DNA of 64,000 bases from Paenibacillus sp. FSL H7-0331 (GTDB lineage: Bacteria > Bacillota > Bacilli > Paenibacillales > NBRC-103111): positions 1 to 64,000 of the forward strand of contig NZ_MRTH01000022.1 of NCBI RefSeq assembly GCF_001956045.1, given 5' to 3'. The translations under genes and the position numbers were made by a program. Under the pieces are notes generated by a model. The model worked only from the letters and a program-made list of their open reading frames with translations. It did no database searches and was not told the DNA's origin. Of this stretch, positions 53,048 through 60,701 are shown one piece after another; the first letter of the stretch is position 1; every line of letters starts with the position of its first letter.

Positions 53048-55297
53048 TTGACCCAAGAATATATTGAAATCCGCGGCGCACGGGAAAATAACCTTAAAGA
53101 TGTATCTTTGCGCATTCCCAAGCGCAAAATCACCATATTTACCGGTGTATCCGGTTCCGGTAAATCGTCGATCGTTTTCGATACCATCGCCGCCGAATCC
53201 CAGCGTTTGCTGAACGAAAACTTCAGCATGTTCGTCCGCAACTTTCTGCCGCGCATTCCGCAACCGGATGCAGACGCAATCGAAAATCTTAGTATGGCTG
53301 TTATCGTCGACCAAAAACGCTTGGGCGGCGGCGCTCACTCGACCATGGGCACGATTACAGATATTGCACCTATACTTCGGCTGTTATACTCACGTGTGGG
53401 TCAACCTTACGCCGGTAATGCCAATGTCTTTTCATTCAACGACCAGCAAGGCATGTGCCCGGAATGCAACGGCGTCGGCCGCAAGCTCGGAGTTGACTCG
53501 AAGAGAGCATTGGACATAACCAAATCACTCAACGAAGGCGCCATCTTGCTTCCAGAGTATGGCGTCGAAAGCTGGGATTGGAACATTATTACCCAGTCAG
53601 GTTTGTTTGATAATGACAAAAAGCTAGTCGATTACACCGAGGCAGAAATGGAACAGCTTCTGTATGGCAAACCGTATAAGGTTGAAATGCAAGTTGGAGG
53701 GAAACCTGTAAAATTTACCTCCGAGGGTATCATTGAGAAGTTCAGCGGCAAGTACATCAAGCGAGATCTCAAAACGAGGCCGGAGCGCACTCAGAAAATG
53801 GTAGAGCCGTTTATAACCGAAGGTCCATGCTATCTTTGCCGCGGTGCCCGTCTTAGCCAAGCGGCTCTTAGCTGTAAAATCAATGGTAACAATATTGCCG
53901 AACTGTCTTCCATGGAGGTAGGTCGACTGATTGAGGTCGTTAAGGAAATAAATGATCCGATAGCGGCACCTATGGTTAAAGCGTTAACGGAAAGACTGCA
54001 ACACCTGGTTGATATTGGCCTGGAATATCTCAGCCTCGACCGCGAAACCGACACTTTATCCGGTGGAGAATCACAGCGTGTCAAAATGGTCAAACACCTG
54101 AGCGGCAGTCTCGTGGATGTGGTATACATTTTTGATGAGCCGAGCGTTGGCTTGCATCCCCGAGATGTGCATCGGCTTAATGAATTGCTGCAAAAACTGC
54201 GCGATAAAGGCAATACAGTCATTGTCGTCGAACACGACCCCGATGTGATTCAAGTAGCCGATCATATAGTCGATGTCGGTCCTTTTGCAGGCAGTCGTGG
54301 CGGCACCATTGTTTACGAAGGCAGCTATTCCGGACTGCTGCAGGCCGATACCCTGACGGGCAAGCATATGAAACAGTCGATGCCGCTTAAGGATCATTTT
54401 CGTCCGGCAACGGGCAAGCTATCCGTCGTGGGCGCCAATCTGCACAACTTGAACAATGTTAGCGTCGATATATCAACGGGTGTATTAACGGTAGTGACAG
54501 GCGTTGCCGGTTCCGGCAAAAGCACATTGATCAACGAGGTGTTTTTGCAAAAGCATCCTGATGCGATAGTGATCGATCAGGCAGCTGTAGGTGTCTCGAC
54601 CCGTTCGAATCCAGCCACGTACACGGGCATCATGGACGATGTGCGCAAGGCCTTTGCATCAGTCAACAAAGTGAAACCCGGCTTGTTCAGCTTTAATTCC
54701 ACGGGTGCCTGTGAAAACTGCCAAGGTCTTGGTGTTGTTTATACCGAGTTGGCATTTATGGAAACCGTTAAAACAACCTGCGAAATATGCGGCGGCAAAC
54801 GTTTCAAAGAGGAGGTACTCGCTTACAAACTGGGCGATAAATCGATCGCCGATGTGCTGGAGATGACCGTACAACAAGCCCTCTCTTTTTTTGATATCAA
54901 AGAAGTTGTGCGCAAGCTGCAGTCGATGAGTGATGTGGGACTGGATTATTTGACACTCGGCCAGCCGCTCAGCACACTATCGGGTGGTGAGTGCCAACGC
55001 ATCAAGCTGGCCAGCGAGTTGCATAAAAAGGGAAGTATTTACGTCATGGACGAGCCGACGACCGGACTGCACATGTCGGATATCGCCCATCTGCTTGCTA
55101 TCATGAATCGTTTGGTAGATGCCGGAAATACAGTCATTGTGATCGAACATAACCTGGATGTCATCAGAAACGCCGATTGGATCATAGATATGGGGCCCGA
55201 AGGCGGCAGCAATGGCGGTAAAGTCATATTCGAAGGCACACCAAAACAGCTTTTAAGCACAAAACATTCACTGACAAGCAAGTATATGAGAAGTTGA
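53048..55297 (+). CDS. Compact UvrA-like ABC ATPase
   Basis: TTG at 53048 behind AAAGGAGGATATC; 749 residues, against about 940-960 for housekeeping UvrA. It has two ABC halves: Walker A TGVSGSGKSS and GVAGSGKST, signatures LSGGESQRVKM and LSGGECQRIKL, Walker B IFDEPSVGLHPRD and VMDEPTTGLHMSD, and zinc-type CPECNGVG/CYLCRGAR and CENCQGLG/CEICGGKRF pairs. The UvrB-binding insert of ATPase I appears missing or reduced. Such short UvrA paralogues (UvrA2/DrrC-like) are linked to tolerance of DNA-intercalating drugs. Start upstream of 53048 is unlikely because it would lie in the terminator. Confidence 0.9.
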   Translation: MTQEYIEIRGARENNLKDVSLRIPKRKITIFTGVSGSGKSSIVFDTIAAESQRLLNENFSMFVRNFLPRIPQPDADAIENLSMAVIVDQKRLGGGAHSTMGTITDIAPILRLLYSRVGQPYAGNANVFSFNDQQGMCPECNGVGRKLGVDSKRALDITKSLNEGAILLPEYGVESWDWNIITQSGLFDNDKKLVDYTEAEMEQLLYGKPYKVEMQVGGKPVKFTSEGIIEKFSGKYIKRDLKTRPERTQKMVEPFITEGPCYLCRGARLSQAALSCKINGNNIAELSSMEVGRLIEVVKEINDPIAAPMVKALTERLQHLVDIGLEYLSLDRETDTLSGGESQRVKMVKHLSGSLVDVVYIFDEPSVGLHPRDVHRLNELLQKLRDKGNTVIVVEHDPDVIQVADHIVDVGPFAGSRGGTIVYEGSYSGLLQADTLTGKHMKQSMPLKDHFRPATGKLSVVGANLHNLNNVSVDISTGVLTVVTGVAGSGKSTLINEVFLQKHPDAIVIDQAAVGVSTRSNPATYTGIMDDVRKAFASVNKVKPGLFSFNSTGACENCQGLGVVYTELAFMETVKTTCEICGGKRFKEEVLAYKLGDKSIADVLEMTVQQALSFFDIKEVVRKLQSMSDVGLDYLTLGQPLSTLSGGECQRIKLASELHKKGSIYVMDEPTTGLHMSDIAHLLAIMNRLVDAGNTVIVIEHNLDVIRNADWIIDMGPEGGSNGGKVIFEGTPKQLLSTKHSLTSKYMRS

Positions 55298-55350
55298 TTG
55301 ATATTCGCCTTTTCCGTTGGACATTTCTCAACCTGAAAGAGCTTGTACAT

Positions 55351-55395
55351 GAATGAGCCCTTTAGATACATCCAATCCAGTGACAGGGCTCATTC
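55351..55395. other. Hairpin between convergent genes
   Basis: GAATGAGCCCT and AGGGCTCATTC form an 11-bp perfect stem with no T-run; probably part of the transcript end region of the UvrA-like gene. Confidence 0.5.
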
Positions 55396-55407
55396 AACCA
55401 CATTTTG

Positions 55408-55460
55408 GCCTGTGGCTGCGCTGAGTCATAGCATATCAGCAGGCCACAGGCATGTTTTTT
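55408..55460 (+). terminator. Terminator after the UvrA-like gene
   Basis: GCCTGTGGC and GCCACAGGC pair (9 bp), with an inner GCTGA/TCAGC stem, followed by ATGTTTTTTTAT. Confidence 0.75.
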
Positions 55461-55485
55461 TATAGGAATAACTCCAAGCATTTCA

Positions 55486-57618
55486 CTACGCTTGTTTCAC
55501 CAGGTTTTCTGCCGTGCGGAAAGCCAAGGCAAGAATCGTCAACACCGGGTTAACGCCGCCATTGGTCACGTGTACGGAGCCGTCACTCACCCAGAGATTG
55601 TCGTATCCATGTACACGTCCAGAGGGGTCGGTGACTGATGTCAAAGGGTCGTCACCCATGCGCAGTGTTCCCGCCTGATGCTGCCCAGCACTTAGCCCTC
55701 CACCTGGTCGAGTTCGCCAAACCCGACGTGCTCCGGCAGCCCAGAGCCAAGTCTCCGCTTGCTCTGCTAGCATGGCAGCGGCTCGAAGAGACTCGGGATG
55801 GACACTTCCTGAGAGTTGGGCCACGGGCATTCCGAAGAGATCTTTGACCGTTGGCGAGAGTCGCACTCTTGATTCTGCGGTCGGGATCTCTTGGATCGGT
55901 CCCTGAACATGACTAGTTCTCAGGTAACTCTCCCGCATCGTTTCCTTGCCTGCACTTCCCCATCGCACCGCATCCGGCGCAAGTGCCCGATTCCAGTGAA
56001 TGAGCGGCAGCCGGATGAACTCGTTGGCAAGCATTCCGCCCCCGACAATCCCGCCCCCGTTACCATGGGCAAAGCGACAGGTGGCAATACTCACTCCAGG
56101 TCCAAGACCGTCTTGCACAGGATCATCAAAAAGGGCGTAGGCACCCGTATAGACATGACCCTGAAGGTTTCTTCCTACTTGTCCGTTCCGATTGCCTACC
56201 CCATGTGGTTCTGTATCGTTCGCCGAATTGAGGAGTAGGCGCGCACTTTCTATAGCTCCGGCTGCAACCATCACGTGCGCTGCTCGCACTTGCCGATGTT
56301 GGATCGAGCCCGCCACCGACTGCACAAGGCGAACCCCAGTGGCGTGCCTTCCTGCCTCGGTGTCGATGCGCTCCACCATGGTATCGCATATCAGGTCGCA
56401 GTTGCCGGAAGCGATGGCCCTCAATAACATCGTATTGTGGCCACCATTCTTGCTATTGGTCGGACAGGCGAATCCGACACACTGGCCGCACCGCCCACAG
56501 GCCGATCGACCGTCACGTTCGACGGAGTTGATGAGAAGAGGAACCGGCCCCACATTCCATCCCAATTTTGCTGCTCCCTGAGCCAAGCGTTCTGCTTCCA
56601 GTGTCCTCGGGAGAGCTGGCATTGGAAAAGGAAGTCTCTGCCTCCCGCGACCAGTGTGGGCATCACCGTCCCCAGAGACACCAACTTCCCACTCTGCCCG
56701 TTCGTAATAAGGTTCGAGTTCATCATAGTTAATCGGCCAATCGCTGAGCGAACTCCCGTCTGGAATCCCATAGCGAGTCGCCATACGAAAGTCATCCGGA
56801 TGAAATCGCCATGCTTGTGCCCCGTAGACCCGTGTGCCGCCACCCAGCGTCATTGCGTTATTATGATAGTCGCCTTCGAAGGGTGCTGTAATCCGCTCGT
56901 CTCCTTTGGCCACAATAATTGAGCGAGGATTGCCTTCGTGCCCTGGTCCTGTGTTATGGCCGTATTTGCTAAAACGATGATTGCGCGCATGATCTCTTCC
57001 TATCTGACTGTATCGAAGCCAGCTTCCACGTTCGACGATGAGAACACGAAGCCCCGATTCGGCCAATACCGCCGCCGCTACCGAGCCACCTGCCCCGGCT
57101 CCCACGATGATAACATCATACTGGTCTTGAAGCTGATCGAAGGTCACTTGGGATGGATCGGTTTCTAGGATCGGTTCATGGGTTTCTGAGACGGGTCCCG
57201 GACGAAATCCAATCATGTCCCACGACTTACCCTCGCTATTCCCACCAGCCTCAGGACTTCCATAGTAACCTTCGATAACCAGGCTCAAAAGAGTGGCGAA
57301 GAAGTGTTTAGGTGAAACGGGCCAGTCCTGAATCTGATCTCGCTCAAGGTTAAGTAGCAGTGCGTCTTGCTCGTTTGCTGACAGTTCAGAAAACGGTCGA
57401 CGGTAGAGATTGATTGCTTCTGCATCCAGTGCACGAAGTCCGGGTTCAACCAAATCGATCCAGGTAGTGACATCCTCGCTGACACGACGTTCCAGGTATG
57501 TCAGGACTCCCCCATCGATTGCCGATGGCCATGTATCTTCCGGAATCATCCGGTCGGCGACCGCCTCCAAGATAGGGCGCAGCTCGCTCAAATAATTCTT
57601 CTGATCGCCTAGTTTCAT
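55486..57618 (-). CDS. Gluconate 2-dehydrogenase subunit 3 / GMC oxidoreductase fusion
   Basis: 710 residues, ATG 57618. Residues 1-~150 match the small subunit 3 of gluconate-type dehydrogenases (ILEAVADRMIPEDTWPSAIDGGV, LSLVIEGYYGSPEAGGNSEGKSWDMIGF). Residues ~165-710 are a GMC flavoprotein: FAD-binding DVIIVGAGAGGSVAAAVLAESGLRVLIVERG, NNAMTLGGGTRVYGAQAWRF, CGRCGQCVGFACPTNSK, and the C-terminal HQAGTLRMG and VSDGSVHVTNGGVNPVLTILALAFR with the catalytic His/Asn region. The two parts are usually separate subunits. No Tat signal is visible, which is odd because subunit 3 usually carries it. High GC compared with its neighbours suggests acquisition. Substrate probably a sugar or polyol; no cytochrome subunit is nearby. 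Confidence 0.88.
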   Translation of the reverse strand: MKLGDQKNYLSELRPILEAVADRMIPEDTWPSAIDGGVLTYLERRVSEDVTTWIDLVEPGLRALDAEAINLYRRPFSELSANEQDALLLNLERDQIQDWPVSPKHFFATLLSLVIEGYYGSPEAGGNSEGKSWDMIGFRPGPVSETHEPILETDPSQVTFDQLQDQYDVIIVGAGAGGSVAAAVLAESGLRVLIVERGSWLRYSQIGRDHARNHRFSKYGHNTGPGHEGNPRSIIVAKGDERITAPFEGDYHNNAMTLGGGTRVYGAQAWRFHPDDFRMATRYGIPDGSSLSDWPINYDELEPYYERAEWEVGVSGDGDAHTGRGRQRLPFPMPALPRTLEAERLAQGAAKLGWNVGPVPLLINSVERDGRSACGRCGQCVGFACPTNSKNGGHNTMLLRAIASGNCDLICDTMVERIDTEAGRHATGVRLVQSVAGSIQHRQVRAAHVMVAAGAIESARLLLNSANDTEPHGVGNRNGQVGRNLQGHVYTGAYALFDDPVQDGLGPGVSIATCRFAHGNGGGIVGGGMLANEFIRLPLIHWNRALAPDAVRWGSAGKETMRESYLRTSHVQGPIQEIPTAESRVRLSPTVKDLFGMPVAQLSGSVHPESLRAAAMLAEQAETWLWAAGARRVWRTRPGGGLSAGQHQAGTLRMGDDPLTSVTDPSGRVHGYDNLWVSDGSVHVTNGGVNPVLTILALAFRTAENLVKQA

Positions 57619-57953
57619 TTGTGTTCACCATCCAATGTCATTCGGCTTACATCATAATTACTCATCCTCATGTTCGTTTTCTCCTTTATTCGTCGGATTG
57701 TCCACTCAATCCCATGAACAGTTTTGATCATCAACATCTACTCATCTTTATCTGAAAGCGCTGTCATGGAGAAGGGAGGATGTATACCCTCCTAACCTCT
57801 AGTCTATCACGTGCCCTCGGATTCCCGCTAGACAATTCCAGATCCAGTGGCACAACTGCTCAATTAGATACAGGTGGGAATGGTATGCCAAACAGCCGTG
57901 ATAATTTAAGGTTGGTGCCTTCGAGAATTATCAGTATGTTTATTTGGAATGTA
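57619..57953. other. Divergent intergenic region, nothing further recognised
   Basis: About 335 bases between the GMC fusion and the NrtR-like gene. A short ORF at 57780 has no ribosome binding site. Promoter for the GMC gene not resolved. Confidence 0.4.
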
Positions 57954-57984
57954 TTGACATTAGGTAATGGAGTTGGTATATAAT
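57954..57984 (+). promoter_or_regulatory. Promoter of the NrtR-NADAR-macro cluster
   Basis: TTGACA (57954-57959) and TATAAT (57979-57984, spacing 19) or TATATA (57977-57982, spacing 17). The NrtR-like product may act here. Confidence 0.7.
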
Positions 57985-58037
57985 AATAAGTAGATAATAA
58001 CACTTTGATAATATCAATATATAAACGGGGGATTACT

Positions 58038-58946
58038 ATGACTGAACCTTCATCCATCCGTGACCGGAATGGTCTGACCGAGCAAGAATACTTACAGGCT
58101 TATGATGCAAGTATATATGAGCGACCTTCTGTTACTGTGGATATGCTCATTTTCACCGTCATGAATAAAGAGCAGGATAATTACAGGAAGCTCCCTGAGA
58201 AATCTTTACAGCTTCTGCTTATTAAAAGAGGAGAACACCCCTTTATAGGTCAATGGGCTTTGCCTGGAGGCTTTGTATCTGTACACGAGCGAGTAGAGGA
58301 TGCAGCTCTAAGGGAATTGAAGAGTGAAACCAACATCGAGAACATTTACATGGAGCAATTGTTTACGTGGGGTGATGTCGAACGTGATCCAAGGACGCGT
58401 GTTATTAGCTGCTCGTATATGGCGCTTGTGGACCGTACGTCTTTAGATATTCAGGCGGGAGATGATGCTGCTGACGCTAAATGGTTCGAGGTGGCATACC
58501 ATGTTTTTCAAGAGAAGAAAACTAACCTGGATCATGGTTATGAACTTGAAAAGCTTTTGAAAATAACGCTTCGAAATGGTTTAGAGACTGTGTCCGCAAC
58601 CGTAAAAATTGTAGAGGTTGTGAGCGGCCGATCAACAAGAGTAAGCCGTGAGGTTGTAGACTCACAAGGAATCGCTTTCGACCACGCGAAAATCATCGAA
58701 TATGCTATAGAAAGGCTGCGAAACAAGATTGAGTATACAGACATCGCTTTTAATCTTATGCCGCCATTATTTACATTATCCGAGCTTCAGCAAGTCTATG
58801 AGGTGTTACTTGGAAAAGAACTCTTAGCGGCAGCATTTCGGAGAAAAATGGCATCCATGGTCATCGAAACAAATGAATTTACGAAGGATGCAGGGCACCG
58901 TCCCTCCAAGTTGTACCGATTTAATCCAAATTGGAATCGAAATTAA
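58038..58946 (+). CDS. NrtR-like Nudix-domain transcription regulator
   Basis: ATG at 58038 behind GGGGGATTACT; 302 residues. The N-terminal Nudix domain has LLLIKRGEHPFIGQWALPGGFVSVHERVEDAALRELKSETNI; the box reads REL-KSETNI, so the first catalytic Glu of the EE pair and the following Gly are replaced. This loss of hydrolase residues is typical of NrtR regulators. The C-terminal part (about 215-302) is a winged helix (FTLSELQQVYEVLLGKELLAAAFRRKM, GHRPSKLYRF). NrtR proteins sense ADP-ribose or related NAD metabolites and repress NAD genes. Here the likely targets are the ADP-ribose-handling genes that follow. Confidence 0.85.
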   Translation: MTEPSSIRDRNGLTEQEYLQAYDASIYERPSVTVDMLIFTVMNKEQDNYRKLPEKSLQLLLIKRGEHPFIGQWALPGGFVSVHERVEDAALRELKSETNIENIYMEQLFTWGDVERDPRTRVISCSYMALVDRTSLDIQAGDDAADAKWFEVAYHVFQEKKTNLDHGYELEKLLKITLRNGLETVSATVKIVEVVSGRSTRVSREVVDSQGIAFDHAKIIEYAIERLRNKIEYTDIAFNLMPPLFTLSELQQVYEVLLGKELLAAAFRRKMASMVIETNEFTKDAGHRPSKLYRFNPNWNRN

Positions 58947-58966
58947 ATAAGTTAGGATTGATTAAT

Positions 58967-59449
58967 ATGGAGAAATTCACCTTTTTTTACCGGACGGAGT
59001 CACCCTTTTCACAGTGGCACCCGGCAGAATTTGTTGTAAGTAGAGTACCATTCAACTGCTCAGAGCAGTTCATGATGTACCAAAAGGCTAGACTATTTAA
59101 GGATGAAGAGATGGCAGAGAAAATTCTGCTAGCCAAGTCACCAGTTGAACAGAAACAACTTGGAAGAATGATTAGAAAGTTTCATAAAGAGGAGTGGGAA
59201 ATGCACTGCAAGCAATTTGTGTATGAAGGAAACTATGCGAAATTTACTCAAAATCAACATCTGCTGGAAAGATTACTGGAAACTAAAGGAACAACATTAG
59301 TTGAAGCAAGCCCTACGGATCGAATATGGGGTGTAGGTTTGTTGGAGAGTAGTCCAAAAATTAGGAACCGTAAGACATGGAGAGGAACAAATTGGTTAGG
59401 AGAAGTGTTGACAAATCTGAGGGAGGACCTCATCTTGCAGATGGAATAG
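58967..59449 (+). CDS. NADAR-family protein (YbiA-like)
   Basis: ATG at 58967 (weak GTTAGGATTG upstream), 21 bases after the NrtR-like gene; 160 residues. NADAR hallmarks: FFYRTESPFSQWHPAEF, SEQFMMYQKARLFKD, NYAKFTQNQHLLERLLETKGTTLVEASPTDRIWGVGL, and RGTNWLGEVLTNLRE. NADAR proteins act on N-glycosidic bonds of ADP-ribose-like substrates; some remove ADP-ribose from guanine in DNA, countering DarT-type toxins (established for some members). No DarT is present here. Confidence 0.9.
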   Translation: MEKFTFFYRTESPFSQWHPAEFVVSRVPFNCSEQFMMYQKARLFKDEEMAEKILLAKSPVEQKQLGRMIRKFHKEEWEMHCKQFVYEGNYAKFTQNQHLLERLLETKGTTLVEASPTDRIWGVGLLESSPKIRNRKTWRGTNWLGEVLTNLREDLILQME

Positions 59450-59479
59450 TAGTGTGATAAAGAAAGCGAAGTGATGATA

Positions 59480-59941
59480 ATGACGGTTCGTATTATTAAA
59501 AAAGATATACTGCGTGCATCAGAAAACATTATTGCTCATCAAGTAAATTGTCAAGCAGTGATGAGTTCAGGTGTAGCTAAACAGATTAAACAACTTTATC
59601 CCAAGGTGTATACAGAATATTTACAGTTTTGCCTTCAAAATAAAGAGAGTCTACTCGGAAAAATTCAATTAGTTGAAATTGGTCGGGGAACTAATAAATA
59701 TGTAGCAAATCTATTCGGACAGCAAGACTTCGGTGGTGATGGTAAGAAATATACAAACGATGATGCTCTGAGAAATGCTCTGAATGAACTGTGTAAGTTC
59801 GCCCAAACCAATCATTACTCAATTGCACTTCCATATCGTATCGGTTGTGATCGTGGGGGCGGAGACTGGAACGTAGTCTCAAAAATGATAAATGATATAT
59901 TCAAAGATGAGGAAGTTACACTTTATAAATTTACACCCTAG
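59480..59941 (+). CDS. Macrodomain protein (ADP-ribose binding)
   Basis: About 153 residues from the ATG at 59480 (59474 also possible), 30 bases after NADAR. Macrodomain features: IKKDILRASENIIAHQVNCQAVMSSGVAKQIKQLYP, VANLFGQQDFGGDGKKYTNDDALRNAL, LPYRIGCDRGGGDWNVVSKMI. The HQVN and GCDRGGGDW blocks place it with the ALC1/DarG-type macrodomains that hydrolyse or bind ADP-ribose adducts. Its last 50 bases overlap a remnant of a second ADP-ribose gene in another frame. Confidence 0.9.
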   Translation: MTVRIIKKDILRASENIIAHQVNCQAVMSSGVAKQIKQLYPKVYTEYLQFCLQNKESLLGKIQLVEIGRGTNKYVANLFGQQDFGGDGKKYTNDDALRNALNELCKFAQTNHYSIALPYRIGCDRGGGDWNVVSKMINDIFKDEEVTLYKFTP

Positions 59942-60164
59942 TATTCTTTCAGTCGCAGCCCTCCATGGAAATAAATCAATTATACTCGGAGCTTATGGCT
60001 GCGGAGTCTTCAAAAATGATCCCAATGACGTTGCGCAACTATTTAAGCAGGTGCTCATTGAAGAGGGATACCATACTATGTTTGATAAGATTGTTTTTGC
60101 AATTATAGACAAATCAGATGCTAAACGTACCTTGAATATTTTTAAAAAGCATTTAATAGGCTAA
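59930..60164 (+). pseudogene. C-terminal remnant of a TIGR02452/PARG-like protein
   Basis: In a different frame from the macrodomain, the sequence LSVAALHGNKSIILGAYGCGVFKNDPNDVAQLFKQVL…FAIIDKSDAKRTLNIFKKH matches the end of microbial PARG-like (TIGR02452) proteins, whose diagnostic segment is LGAWGCGVFRNDP. The first two thirds are missing, replaced by the macrodomain gene. A deletion or recombination near 59930 is the simplest reading. An ATG at 59892 exists but belongs to the macrodomain sequence. Confidence 0.7.
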
Positions 60165-60267
60165 TTGTGATAGATGTATATATAGAATAAAAATCATTAC
60201 AATTGTTTCTAACTGGAAGGCATTGGGTAAGGGTATTAAGAGTAATGTCACGTATTGGGGGCGCTTT

Positions 60268-60690
60268 GTGTTGATCGTGTTCATAACGGTAAAAAGCCTG
60301 GGCAAAAAAAATACAGTATTGGACAAAAAAGAGTGGCAGCTAAGTGGGGTACCCGAGAGCTTACGATCCTTGCTTGTCGATGTGGTCACCACCAATGTCA
60401 GGCAGTTTAATGACCGCGAAGCCGGGGTGACGTTGGTTCCGTATTTGACTCAGGGTGAAATCGACGTACAGAGCCGTACGGGGAAAGTTGGCTTTGGAGC
60501 TATATATAACGAACAGAAGGCTAATTTGGAGGAAGCCGTGAAGACGGCTATTTCCGCTTATGAGGATGGCTTGTATAAGGTGTTTATTAACGGCGTTGAA
60601 ATCGAGCTGTTGGATGAACCCTTGGTCGTGCAGGAAAGAGACGATATCGCATTGATCCGGTTTACGATGTTGGCAGGAAGATTATGGTAG
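60268..60690 (+). CDS. Unknown small protein co-encoded with a DUF4132 protein
   Basis: Start uncertain: GTG at 60268 behind TTGGGGGCGC, or GTG 60277; the frame is open from 60223. About 140 residues: VFITVKSLGKKNTVLDKKEW, SLRSLLVDVVTTNVRQFNDRE, GKVGFGAIYNEQKANLEEAVKTAISAYEDGLYKVFING, IRFTMLAGRLW. It is a compact alpha/beta protein with no known motif. It ends 11 bases before the next gene, so the two probably work together. Confidence 0.7.
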   Translation: MLIVFITVKSLGKKNTVLDKKEWQLSGVPESLRSLLVDVVTTNVRQFNDREAGVTLVPYLTQGEIDVQSRTGKVGFGAIYNEQKANLEEAVKTAISAYEDGLYKVFINGVEIELLDEPLVVQERDDIALIRFTMLAGRLW

Positions 60691-60701
60691 GGGGCGATTG
60701 A

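Noticed and set aside
57780..57983. 67-residue ORF in the divergent control region
   Set aside because: No ribosome binding site; overlaps the promoter of the NrtR-like gene.
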